Below are positions 40,957 through 55,000 of a stretch of 55,000 nt of DNA, one piece after another. Source of the stretch: Botryococcus braunii. Taxonomy: Eukaryota; Chlorophyta; Trebouxiophyceae. Every line of letters starts with the position of its first letter. Position 1 is the first letter of the stretch. The stretch lies in contig KV908367.1 of NCBI GenBank assembly GCA_002005505.1, positions 468,024 to 523,023 on the forward strand, written 5' to 3'. A program made the translations under genes and the position numbers. The notes beneath the pieces were generated by a model. That model was not told the origin of the DNA and did no database searches. It saw only the letters and a list, made by a program, of their open reading frames with translations.

Positions 40957-41196
40957 CTAAAGTTCATGATCAATGTGTACGCCCGCAGCATACTTCAATG
41001 TGCCGTCATTGTTCCAAAACAAAGGAGATTTTCCATTAGTTTGTTGACTCTCTAACATGTTTTCCTGGACATTTGTGAATGATATCCACAAGGTGCTCGC
41101 AAATCCGCCGCCGTTGGTGATGTACTCTCTCTGGATCATATGCTGAGTTTCCTGGCCTCCTGCAGGCAGTCCAAAGGTTGTTTGTTTCAACGTCAT
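40957..41196 (-). pseudogene. hAT left copy, 5' coding segment
   Basis: Starts MTLKQTTFGLPAG at an ATG (41194-41196), nearly identical to the start of the plus-strand segment at 42212 (MTLKQTTIFGLPAG). It then diverges where the inner inverted arm ends (41159). A deletion there has removed the zinc-finger region kept in the right copy. Confidence 0.55.
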
Positions 41197-41598
41197 CTCA
41201 ATACGTGCTTATTCAATGTTATTCACGTTGGAGCTCCTAGCCTCCCCTGCTGAAACAATAAATAAGGGCTCTAGATGAGGTTAAGTATGTCTAGCCGCAG
41301 TGCGGACTCCGCAAGTGCTGGCAATTTTGAATCGGCAACAGAAACCCGCCTATTGCAGTGGGCGAGTCGCCCAGGTCGACGTACTGTATTGCAAGATTCG
41401 TAACAAATGAATCATGTGACATGATGTAATCCACATCGGATTCAGACTTGTGGTGTCCATGGGTACCAAAGTGGAGGAGTCGCGCAACGAATGAGTGAGC
41501 AGTCGAACTCCGACTCGAAGACCTCGACTCGAGGACCCTGATCGTCGATCTAGCCGAAGGCAATTTTGGTTCGAATGGCCGGACAAGAGCGAAAACCC
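41159..41598 (+). repeat. hAT inner inverted arm, left
   Basis: About 440 bp, inverse of 41811-42252 with few mismatches. The outer end is CCTGCAGG and the inner end is 'agcgaaaacc'. Contains the 5' UTR and first codons of the transposase. Confidence 0.93.
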
Positions 41599-41810
41599 CT
41601 AAGGCCGTGCGGCCATCTGGCCGACGCAGGGCGCGAACATGAAAACCACTTGCGGCCATCGAAGGCCGATGAAAACCCTCGATCAAAAACGTTTGCGGTC
41701 AAAATTGCCGGCCGGGTACGTCCAACTGCCGTGCTTTGCGGCCAATTCCGCCAAAATTTGCCACCCTGCGGCCAAGTTGGCTGCTGCCAACGGCCAAAAA
41801 ATAAAACCCT
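41599..41810. repeat. hAT palindrome centre, GCGGCC-rich
   Basis: 212-bp spacer between the inner arms, containing 'tgcggcca' at least four times along with GGCCGAT words. It ends 'aaataaaaccctg', similar to the inverse of the element terminus. Probably remnant 5'-end subterminal sequence. Confidence 0.6.
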
Positions 41811-42252
41811 GGTTTTCGCTCTTGTCCGGCCATTCGAACCAAAATTGCCTTCGGCTAGATCGACGATCAGGGTCCTCGAGTCGAGGTCTTCGAGTCGGAG
41901 TTCGACTGCTCACTCATTCGTTGCGCGACTCCTCCACTTTGGTACCCATGGACACCACAAGTCTGAATCCGATGTGGATTACATCATGTCACATGATTCA
42001 TTTGTTGCGAATCTTGCAATACAGTACGTCGACCTGGGCGACTCGCCCACTGCAATAGGCGGGTTTCTGTTGCCGATTCAAAATTGCCAGCACTTGCGGA
42101 GTCCGCACTGCGGCTAGACATACTTAACCTCATCTAGAGCCCTTATTTATTGTTTCAGCAGGGGAGGCTAGGAGCTCCAACGTGAATAACATTGAATAAG
42201 CACGTATTGAGATGACGTTGAAGCAAACAACAATCTTTGGACTGCCTGCAGG
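41811..42252 (+). repeat. hAT inner inverted arm, right
   Basis: Inverse of 41159-41598. Open frames in both arms are mirror images of one another. Confidence 0.93.
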
Positions 42253-42463
42253 CCCACTTCTCCCACCACAGCAACCAACAAAAAGGCAAAACTTTTGGGA
42301 AAAAAAGCGTCAGCGTAAAGAACTTGAAGCACAAGATATCGAAGGCCAACCACAGAAAATGTCCTGTCGAGGTTGGAGAGAATCATGGTTTGAAGAGTTT
42401 CGATGGCTCATAAAGGTGCCAGTCGTATGTCCTAAAACGGGAAATACTACATATCTATATTGA
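42212..42463 (+). pseudogene. hAT transposase N-terminal fragment
   Basis: Begins MTLKQTTIFGLPAGPLLPPQ, then a basic stretch, then RGWRESWFEEFRWLIKVP, which resembles the entry of a TTF/BED-like zinc finger of hAT transposases. It runs directly into the right outer arm, so the rest of the protein is deleted. Confidence 0.5.
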
Positions 42464-42679
42464 GCAGCAGACCGCTTGGACAGTCCAATTTGAAGTCAGG
42501 GAACATACAAGAGTTGTGGCCGTAGCTTAAGTGTGTGGCATGGCGGTCCGTCGGCCTGAGTGGCCGCACACTTTGTAAGCAATGGGAGGTGGCCGGCCAT
42601 GATTTGCCGCAGGTCAAACGTGCAAGACCCCCTTCATCGGCCACTGGGCCGCAAGGCAAAAACTAAAAAAAAAACCCTG
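42460..42679 (+). repeat. hAT outer inverted arm, right
   Basis: Inverse of 39512-39732, ending in the CCCTG terminus at 42679. Followed by GACACTGT. Confidence 0.92.
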
Positions 42680-42860
42680 GACACTGTGACGGTGGTACTG
42701 GACTTCCACTTCCAGTCTGGAAGGTACCACCTACTTGTTCCTTTACCTGCGCATGGTCCCCTTCCAAAGCAATCTGTCCATTCCCCGCACGCAACCAATG
42801 TATTCCCAATACGTTTGATTAGGCATTCTACCAGTATTAAGACTTTAGATCTGAAGAGTC

Positions 42861-46357
<3,497 letters not shown>

Positions 46358-47453
46358 CTAGGCTGTATCAAATTTGCCGCGGCTGCTTATGTGTCTGTAT
46401 CGCAAGATACAACGCTCACCTCAACCAAACTCGTAGCAAGCTCGTCTTTGCAGCATCACAAACCCTTTAATGCTATATGTAGAGAAAAATAACTCTCAGA
46501 AACAAAACAAACTGACTCTTGCTCTTGGGCACAAGGACCCCTATGTTAAAGCCACTCAATGCCAACTAGACACCCCGCAACATCACCATAGCCATGAATG
46601 AAATCACGACATGTCCACATCTTGAGCAATGATGGGCAATTGAGAGAAAGCCCCAGAAAGCTAGTTGGAGGGTGAAGAGTCACCAGGTGGCAACACGAGA
46701 TGGTGCATGCACTGTGACGAAGGAATTCTGTCGCAAAGGCTTCGCAATCCTGTCGTACCGGTTTGCGAAATTCGTAAGCGTCGCAAAACCTTCGCATTTT
46801 TTCCGAACCCAGATGGGCCCAACTTTTTGCGAAGCCTTTTGCGAAGGGTTTACGAAGACCTTCGTATTTCCTTCGTAATCGATCGTAAAAATTTCGTTTT
46901 TTTTTTTTTTTTTTTAAACTTGTGACTTGAGTGAGTACGCTGCAGACATGCTTCTCATGTACCCAGTATGTGATTTTGATGTGTCCCAGAAGCCCATCAT
47001 GCCCTTGTGATGTCTGTTATCTGATCATGAGCTCTTGATCAAGCACTTGGTGGGGACCAACACTTCTTTGCAACTTGGCAATTGGCAGTGAATGCCTACA
47101 TTGGCACCCTGGAGTACCACATTGTTAACATGCATGTTACTGCACATGTGCCTGACTGACATGCATTGTGAAATATTGAGCCGTGTCAGAGTTCACTGGT
47201 GAGAATACAACATGTATGATGTCATGTTCAGAAAGTTCATGATCAGCTGATCAGTAGTACACTCTTGAGTACATTAGTGCAGTTCAAGGTGGGGGCACCG
47301 CAACCTTGAGTAAGAATTGAGGCAAGATTTTTAAGGCAGATGTTCTGCAGTTACAATTGAAGATGTATCCGTATAGGTAGAATGGCAAGTCCTTCAGATA
47401 CCCATACATGGATACGCACTGGCTTAACTATAAGCTTCAAGTGGCACCTAAGC

Positions 47454-47455
<2 letters not shown>
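46358..47455. other. Kinase 3' flank and unassigned sequence
   Basis: The first part is presumably kinase 3' UTR. From about 46720 to 46890 the sequence consists largely of TTCGCAA, TTGCGAA and TTCGTA words. It ends in a run of about 18 T (46896-46914). No gene beyond that. Confidence 0.5.

Positions 47456-47528
<73 letters not shown>
47456..47528. repeat. (TA)n microsatellite, left of MITE
   Basis: About 36 TA units. Confidence 0.98.
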
Positions 47529-49107
<1,579 letters not shown>

Positions 49108-49192
<85 letters not shown>

Positions 49193-49193
49193 G
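49108..49193. repeat. (TG)n microsatellite
   Basis: About 43 TG units with one TT interruption near 49167. Confidence 0.97.
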
Positions 49194-50380
49194 CATGTAT
49201 GTGAGACTGTGGTTGCGTGCTTTGGTGCATTCGCTCTTGCGTGTGCGTGTGCATGTGCCTCATTGCTGCACTGACTGCCTTTGCAAAGGTTCCCGAAGTG
49301 ATCGTGAGCTGGTCATGGCCGTGCTGAGCATGCATCAAACTTGGCAAGTTGATTGACACCGCCCCCAATTTTGCTGCCAGGGAAGGGGGGACGTCTCAGA
49401 TGTTCATGACTCTTCGGAGGAGGAGAACAACGGGCCAGCACAGAGAAGATGTGGACAACTTGTAGGCCTGAGCTCGCCAAGCAGCATTCTTGCCTCTCCT
49501 TGAGTCTGTCAAAGATAGCTTTACTTCCACGTATACGGGTGGAAGGGCAATCCGTAGAAATTGGGAGGTATATCATCCTGAACAATGTATACAGTGGTGC
49601 ACGTGTTGGTATACAGTGGTCCTACGTAGTGCACGTGCTCATTGGTGGATCCCGATGCACCTGCAACTTACTTGCACATGACAATGTCAACAGTGGCAGT
49701 CAGGAATACATGTACAGTGTGAGAAGTTTGCACGAGACGAGCTCGAGGTTGTTGTCATATATACGATATGATTGTCATTCTTCTCACGATAGTTACTAGT
49801 GCAATAGTAGCGCTTAAGTCGAAATGCTAGTTGCTTTGTTAAAGGAGGATATTACCACTTCATCGCTGTACTTAGCTGCAGAGGCGGATGAAGTAATTAA
49901 GGGAATGGGCTCTGGGAAGGTAACTTTGTATGTAAATTTCTAGTCATCCGTATTTCCTTCGCATATACGTATTTATATCTAGCTAGATATAAATACGTAA
50001 AGTATACAAGTGGAGGATGCATGATATACCTCTTGCCCAACGTATTTATGCAGTGCAGTTCTTTCATACGCTATGGATGGGCAGGAGAGGGACCTAGCTA
50101 GGTGCTCTTGTAGGTGCACCATCAAGTGAACTCTATTGGCGAAAGGACTTCATGAGCAGTGTCAGCAACAGCTTGGACATTTAAGCTAGCTGGTTCCACT
50201 TTTGATTATAATTTAAGCTAGCCGGTTCCACATTTACTTGCAATCTCTCATCGAGGACCTCCAATTGAGGTTATGAGGAGAGTATGCTCTGAAACAACTT
50301 CAAAGCTTCCATCTTCCCATTTTTATGCCACCGCCCTGCATTGATTTCGGTCATTGGCATTGCATCAGGCGTCTGACCAC
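49194..50380. other. Unassigned left flank of E5, with a palindrome
   Basis: No gene recognised. Contains the perfect 34-bp palindrome at 49966-49999 and a doubled 'ttaagctagc(t/c)ggttccac' near 50185 and 50215. The right edge is ACCAC (50376-50380). Confidence 0.45.
49966..49999. repeat. Perfect 34-bp palindrome
   Basis: tacgtatttatatctag followed directly by its exact reverse complement, with no spacer. Confidence 0.9.
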
Positions 50381-50639
50381 TGTAGCGACACAGCAAAGCG
50401 GAAGAGGTTTGGAATGAGACAATTCACGAGTCCGTGGAAAAGATGTTACATGAATGATCCGAGTCTCTACTCTTAAACCTAGGGTGAGTCTAATTATAAG
50501 TGTAATGCCACGTACACGTCGAACGGGAAACCAAGCGAACTATCTGAGCGAGGTTGTACTGCGGATCTAGGTCAGCTAGGCAACTCATAGACCAATGCCA
50601 AGGACCCTACAAGAGCACTATACCCGAGGAAATGCTACA
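50381..50639 (-). repeat. E5 3' LTR
   Basis: 259 bp, TGTAGCGACAC...GCTACA, closest to the E3 LTR. Confidence 0.92.
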
Positions 50640-50665
50640 TGCCCCCCCCCCCCCCCCCCCCTTGG
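50640..50665 (-). promoter_or_regulatory. E5 polypurine tract, expanded
   Basis: At the position of the E1/E2 tract the plus strand has a run of about 20 C before 'ttggcataagc', so the polypurine tract has become a long G homopolymer on the coding strand. Confidence 0.75.
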
Positions 50666-51420
50666 CATAAGCTATGAAAGGCTGTTTATGGCAATGGGGC
50701 CACAGACGTAAAACAGGGGTATCACAAACCCTGAAATACTGCAAGTATAGACATCACGCCTGCTATAGTTACCAACCAGCAAGTAAGAGGAATAATCCGC
50801 AAGGCAAGTTATCACGACTCAGACGGGGGACTCATCTGATCAATGACCGAATACCTTAACATTCTATGGACTACCGTCAGCCATAGGGGTCCTCCAACTC
50901 AGGGGACGAACTTTCTGGACAGCACTCATACCTATGGTGAATAATAAGGTTGAGTCCTCAGGCTAGCACTTGTCCAAACCCTAGGCCCAGTCACCCTGAC
51001 CCAGCAGTGTGACCTTTCATGGGGCGGCTCTCCACCTAACGGTATGAGGCAAAAGACCAGAGCTTAAACTCTCTAACTATACTTGGTGTATCTCATGGGT
51101 AAGACACCAAGCATCATGCTAAGACGGAACTTCATTTGTAGCTACACTGCAACCGCAAGTGCAGTACAAGATGGAGCCGTAGATAAAGGAAACATAACCC
51201 ATGCAAAGGTAAGCAAGAGACATGCATGCAAGCCCAATTCATGACTCTCTCCCTCCCAGACCCCTCCACCCTCCCTACCTCCCAGATCATAAGATGGATG
51301 GCGCTGAAGGAGACTGCCATAAGCCGCAAATGGCTAGGAATACCTCCAATGGCCAAGAATGCCGCAAGTGGCTGAAGTAAAGGGACTGCCCGCAAGTGGG
51401 ACTTAAGAAATGACTGGGGC
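50666..51420 (-). other. E5 3' untranslated region
   Basis: Diverged homologue of the E1/E2 3' UTR, including 'ttggcataagctatga' next to the tract and 'cccgcaagtgggac' near the pol end. No coding sequence. Confidence 0.7.
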
Positions 51421-53207
51421 TGCTGCCACTTCATCTGTCAGATGACGGACATGGGCTAAAGGCTCCCAGGTATTCTCGGTTTCATCACAACCAGCCCACT
51501 TCACCATATATCTCCACGACTTCCCAACACGCTTCTTGGCACGGATGGTCTCCACTTCATACCGCTACCACGCTTACCTGCATACAAAGGAGGAGGTGAA
51601 GTAGCTGCCATAGGAGAAGATGAAGATACATAAGGCTTAAGCTACGAAACATGAAACACGGGATGAATTTTAACAGTCTCAGGCAAGTCAAGCTTGAATG
51701 CTCTACTACCAACTGCTGCAACAATCTTAAAAGGCCCGAAATACTTGGCTGATAATTTTGACGAAAGCCCAGGTGCCAGCTAGCTCTTCCTGGCTGCCAC
51801 CTAATCACCCACTTTGAAAGGGTGATCTCGTCTACGTTGATTTGCATAAGTTTTTAACGTTGCTGTGCAGAGGCTAAGTTAGATTTGGCACTCTTTTAAT
51901 GCAGTCTGCAACCCGTCAACCCATTCAGAAACAGCTGGATTGACAGAGCGAGATGGAACAGCAGAAGACAAAGGAGTAAGGGGGTGACGCCCGTGATTAA
52001 GAAAGAATGGGGTTTGGACTGTAGAAGCTTGGATGGAATTATTATAAGCGAACTCCACCATGCTCAAGTACTTGCACCAGTCATCTTGTCGTGGCCCCAT
52101 TAACCCTCTAAGCATATCCTCCATGGTCCTGTTCGTTCTCTCCGTGTGCCCGTCAGTTTGAGAATGATAGGCAGTTGACATGGCCAACTCAGTACCTAAT
52201 AGTTTAACAAAGGCCCTCCAGGAATGGCTAGTGAATCTTGGGTCTCTATCACTCACAAGTGAGGTAGGCATCCCAAATCTCACAAAGACCTTGTCAATAA
52301 ACACTTGAGCTAACTGTGGCGCAGTAATTGTTTTATTACATGCAGATAGGACACACAATTTGGTGAAACTATCCACAACTAAAAGGATGGAATCATGCCC
52401 ACAACAAACAGGTAAATCAGTCACTAAATCAAGAGAAACACTCTGCCATGGACCCTCAGGAATGGGAAGAGGCTGTAGGAGTCCATAAGGTACAGCTCTA
52501 GGTCCCTTGTTGCGCTGACAGGCGTCACAGGACTTGCAGAAGTCTCTGATAGAAGAGCTGATGCGTGGCCACCAAAATTCCCTGCACACTAGCTCATGCA
52601 TCTTGTTAATTCCAAGATGACCTGCAAAAGGGGTGGTATGACAATCTCTAAGAACCTTCTCACTCAAACTTTCTAGTACATATATCTTCCCAGACTGAGC
52701 AGAATAAGGTACAGAATCTTTCAATACCAAGGTACCCTCATCCAACAGTTTCCTAACTGTGGGGTCAACAACACAAAGCACAGCAATCTCATGCATCAGG
52801 GAAGAGGCTACAACGGAGGAGACATGCATAGCAGCAAGGTCTGCACGCCTAGACAAGGCATCTGCAACAACATTATCAGAACCTTCAACATTTTTTGTCA
52901 GGCATGAACCGCATGATTTCTGCTAGCCACCGTTCCGGCCTGCTAGTCCTAACTGGGGCAGTGAGTAAATACTTTAGTGGCTGCTGATCAGTATGCACTG
53001 TGCACCACTTAGCAAATGCTTCCATTTCAATTAAGTATGTACAAGGGCTAATAACTCCTTATTATAGGGGGCAGGCATCCTTTCACGGGGCTGCAATTTC
53101 CTGGATTCAAAGGCGACTGGCTGCAGTCCGAGTCCCTGATCTTGCTGTAAAACAGCACCTACAGCATATCCCGAAGCATCCACATGCAATACAAAAGGTT
53201 TGTTTAC

Positions 53208-53249
53208 AGCATGAGCATGAGCATAAGCATGAGCATGAGCATGAGCAAG
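53208..53249. repeat. (GAGCAT)n array inside E5 RNase H
   Basis: About seven hexamers, one reading 'ataagc'. They replace unrelated sequence present in E1/E2 at this point. Confidence 0.9.
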
Positions 53250-53301
53250 GAGGAGAAGAAACAAGATCCTTCAATGCAGTGAAAGCTTGCACATGGGGTC
53301 C

Positions 53302-53453
53302 TGTAGCGCGCCGGTAGGCGGACGGTGCCGGGGCTCGTCCCCGCACGTGCCGGGCGGTACATTGGCACTTGGTGCAGCCTCGTAGGCTCGCACATTATAT
53401 GGTATGGTGTTCGGACCATACTAGCACTTTCGTCGGTGCACGACCACCCTACA
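53302..53453 (+). repeat. TRIM-like element, left terminal repeat
   Basis: 152 bp, TGTAGCGCGCC...CCCTACA. Confidence 0.8.
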
Positions 53454-53809
53454 GGGGGCTTAGGTAGCTAAGTGTCGCCCAACCCCTGCCCCTACTGACC
53501 GCCCTGAAGTTAGCAGCTTCACTGCTTCTTTGTGGGAATGCGTACACGTGGAGTGTCCGTCTGTTCACGCCGACGACTGCCCTTTGGGCCCCGTCACTGC
53601 GGGATACTGGTCTAGGCGTACCATAGAGAAACCTCGGGCAAGTGTACAGCCAGGCTGGCAGTTGCGGCTGCGGTTTGGTGTCTGGAGGAGACTCACCAGC
53701 TCAATGTAGATTGTATAGAAGTGTAGCAGTGATTTTCTATATGCCTCTGCGTGAGTGTGGCTTTCTTTGGCAGGCCTCGCGGGAGCTCGGTCACCTAGGA
53801 GGGGAAGAA

Positions 53810-53973
53810 TGTAGCGCTCCGGTAGGCAGACGGTGCCGGGGCTCGTCCCCGCACGTGCCGAGCGGTACATGGGCCTTGGTGTAGCCTCGTAGGCTCGCAC
53901 ATTATATGGTGTGGTGTTCGGACCATACTAGCACATTCGTCGATGCACGACCATCCTTTCCAAGAATATTACA
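53810..53973 (+). repeat. TRIM-like element, right terminal repeat
   Basis: 164 bp, TGTAGCGCTCC...ATATTACA. About 90% similar to the left copy, with about 12 extra bases near its end. Confidence 0.8.
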
Positions 53974-55000
53974 GGTCCCTCCCAAATCCAAGGTACATCT
54001 TCCTTCAACAATTCAGTCAAAGGGAAAGCAACATCAGCAAAATGATGCATGAAAGCATCATAATATTGAGTCAAGCCTAAGAATCCTCGCAACTGTGACA
54101 CTTTCAGGGGGGTGGGCCAATCCTGTATGGCCGCAACCTTCTCAGGGTCTACCATAATCCCATGAGGTGTCGAGATGTGTCCAAGGTATTTCACCTGCTT
54201 AGAAGCAAAATGACACTTAGACCTTTTACAGTAAACCTTTTGTTCCCGCACCACTGAAAGGACCGTTCTTAAATTCCATGTGCTCTTCAACAGACTTTGC
54301 GTATATAAGTATGTCATCCAAAGAAACCAACACAAACCTATCCAAGAAGGGAGCAAGGATGGTATTCATCACTGACTGAAATGTTGCAGGGGCATTAGTC
54401 AAACCAAAAGGCATTTCACTTTTACTTTCAATACAGTAAATTCATAATGTCCATAACGGGTTTTTAATGCACATTGCTCCACACTGTCATCTTGCATCCT
54501 AATTGATAACCAGGAGCAAGGTCTAACTTAGAGAAAACACTACTGTCATGTAATTGCTCAAACATCTCATCAATACGTAGCAAAGGATGCTGGTTTCTAA
54601 TAGTGACTTTATTCAATGCTCGCTAGTTAGTGCACAAACGCCAGCCACCATCCTTCTTTGGGACAAAGAGCATGGGTGCACCAAAAGGGGAAGTAGATGG
54701 GCGGATAAAGCCACGTTCGAGGAGCTCCTACAACTGTGCACGAAGTTCAGCAAGCTGGGCTCCAGACAGTGGGTAAATTCTGGAGGCTGGAGGTGTTGTG
54801 CCCGGCTCCAATCTGATTGAGTGGTCTCCAGCACGACGAGGAGGGAGCCCTTAAGGTAGTCCTGATAAAACATCATTGAACTCCTGCAAAAGCTGCTCCA
54901 ACTCTGGCACATTATATGCATTAGTATCAGGGGCAACATCCACTGCATTTAATTTTATGACATACACAGGTTCTCCCAATGCAACATGTTCTTTCACTTC

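Larger units (their letters stand above)
39512..42679. mobile_element. Palindromic hAT-type DNA transposon
   Basis: 3168 bp, starting CAGGGTTTTT and ending in the inverse, flanked by GACACTGA (39504-39511) and GACACTGT (42680-42687), a 7/8 match to the 8-bp TSD expected of hAT. The outer inverted arms are 220 bp, far longer than usual hAT TIRs. Inside is a second inverted repeat with ~440-bp arms. Transposase remnants run outward on both sides from the centre. The simplest reading is two hAT copies joined head to head, with most of the right copy deleted. Confidence 0.8.
53302..53973 (+). mobile_element. TRIM-like small LTR element inserted in E5
   Basis: 672 bp with terminal direct repeats (53302-53453 and 53810-53973), each starting TGTAGCGC and ending TACA. 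TSD GGTCC at 53297-53301 and 53974-53978. Removing the insert restores the E5 coding homology (TGGGGTCC/CTCCC). A purine tract, AGGAGGGGAAGAA, precedes the right repeat, giving a plus orientation. The ~356-bp interior has no element protein. No clear primer-binding site was found. Confidence 0.85.
50381..55000 (-). mobile_element. Ty3/chromodomain retrotransposon E5, cut by the window end
   Basis: Minus-strand element with its 3' LTR at 50381-50639, a 3' UTR homologous to E1/E2, then pol running right beyond the window. It is decayed and carries a TRIM-like insertion at 53302-53973. The 5' LTR, gag and protease are outside. Confidence 0.9.
51421..55000 (-). pseudogene. E5 pol, heavily mutated and interrupted
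   Basis: Homologous to E2 Pol in reverse order along the plus strand: chromodomain (51421-51560, with VKWAGC in place of VKWKGY), integrase C terminus, and integrase core. The core is an open stretch at 51879-52856 with [25 protein letters not shown] and TDGHTERTNR. RNase H follows (53031-53264) and then RT pieces (53979-54948). There are multiple frameshifts. Gln codons have become TAG at 51780-51782 and 54728-54730 (plus-strand CTA). The RNase H part holds a GAGCAT hexamer array. Inactive. Confidence 0.85.

Noticed and set aside
41566..42117. Mirror-image proteins on opposite strands (183 and 131 residues)
   Set aside because: They are the two arms of the hAT palindrome read outward, with no domain.

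Overview
The window is eukaryotic nuclear DNA built mostly of transposable elements. It has no bacterial operons, no CRISPR array and no recognisable rRNA or tRNA gene. Several features suggest a large, repeat-rich genome of the green lineage: chromodomain Ty3 elements, a long copia polyprotein, a primer-binding site matching the initiator-tRNA anticodon arm, spliced genes and long TG, GA and TA microsatellites. A charophyte such as Chara or a large-genome green alga would fit, but that is inference and no marker gene fixes the species.

Layout. (1) 1-2148: no gene recognised. (2) 2149-5940, minus: a non-LTR retrotransposon encoding a reverse transcriptase with a restriction-like endonuclease, headed by four ~146-bp 5' monomers. 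(3) 5941-9113: minisatellite, direct repeats and TG microsatellites. (4) 9114-14973, minus: Ty3/chromodomain element E1, with identical LTRs and TSD TGTGC but a deleted gag and a frameshifted pol. (5) 15664-29119, minus: Ty3/chromodomain element E2, with TSD TTCGC and intact gag and pol. An intact Ty1/copia element (16126-23257, 687-bp LTRs, TSD AATAC) is nested in its 3' untranslated region. E2 itself sits in a decayed hAT fragment. (6) 29906-30412: the 5' end of a third Ty3 element (E3). (7) 32765-38222, plus: decayed Ty3 element E4, TSD GTAGA. (8) 39512-42679: a palindromic hAT-type DNA transposon with an imperfect 8-bp TSD. (9) 42861-46357, plus: the one convincing host gene, a seven-exon protein kinase whose exon phases all agree. 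(10) 47529-47919: a TA-flanked MITE inside a TA microsatellite. (11) 50381 to the window end, minus: decayed Ty3 element E5, itself carrying a 672-bp TRIM-like element (53302-53973, TSD GGTCC).

The most striking observation is in the copia element. Between its primer-binding site and its gag-pol ORF lies a 90-residue leader ORF that begins MAKKRTKQTARKTT. This contains the exact eight residues RTKQTARK of the histone H3 tail, around K4 and K9. The leader ORF ends on an ATGA overlap with the gag-pol start codon. The host Ty3 element encodes a chromodomain, the class of fold that reads methylated H3K9, so the nested pair carries both a potential reader and a potential mimic of the same chromatin mark. 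The other standout is the hAT element: both outer ends look like the same (3') transposon end, yet the whole is flanked by a near-perfect 8-bp target duplication.
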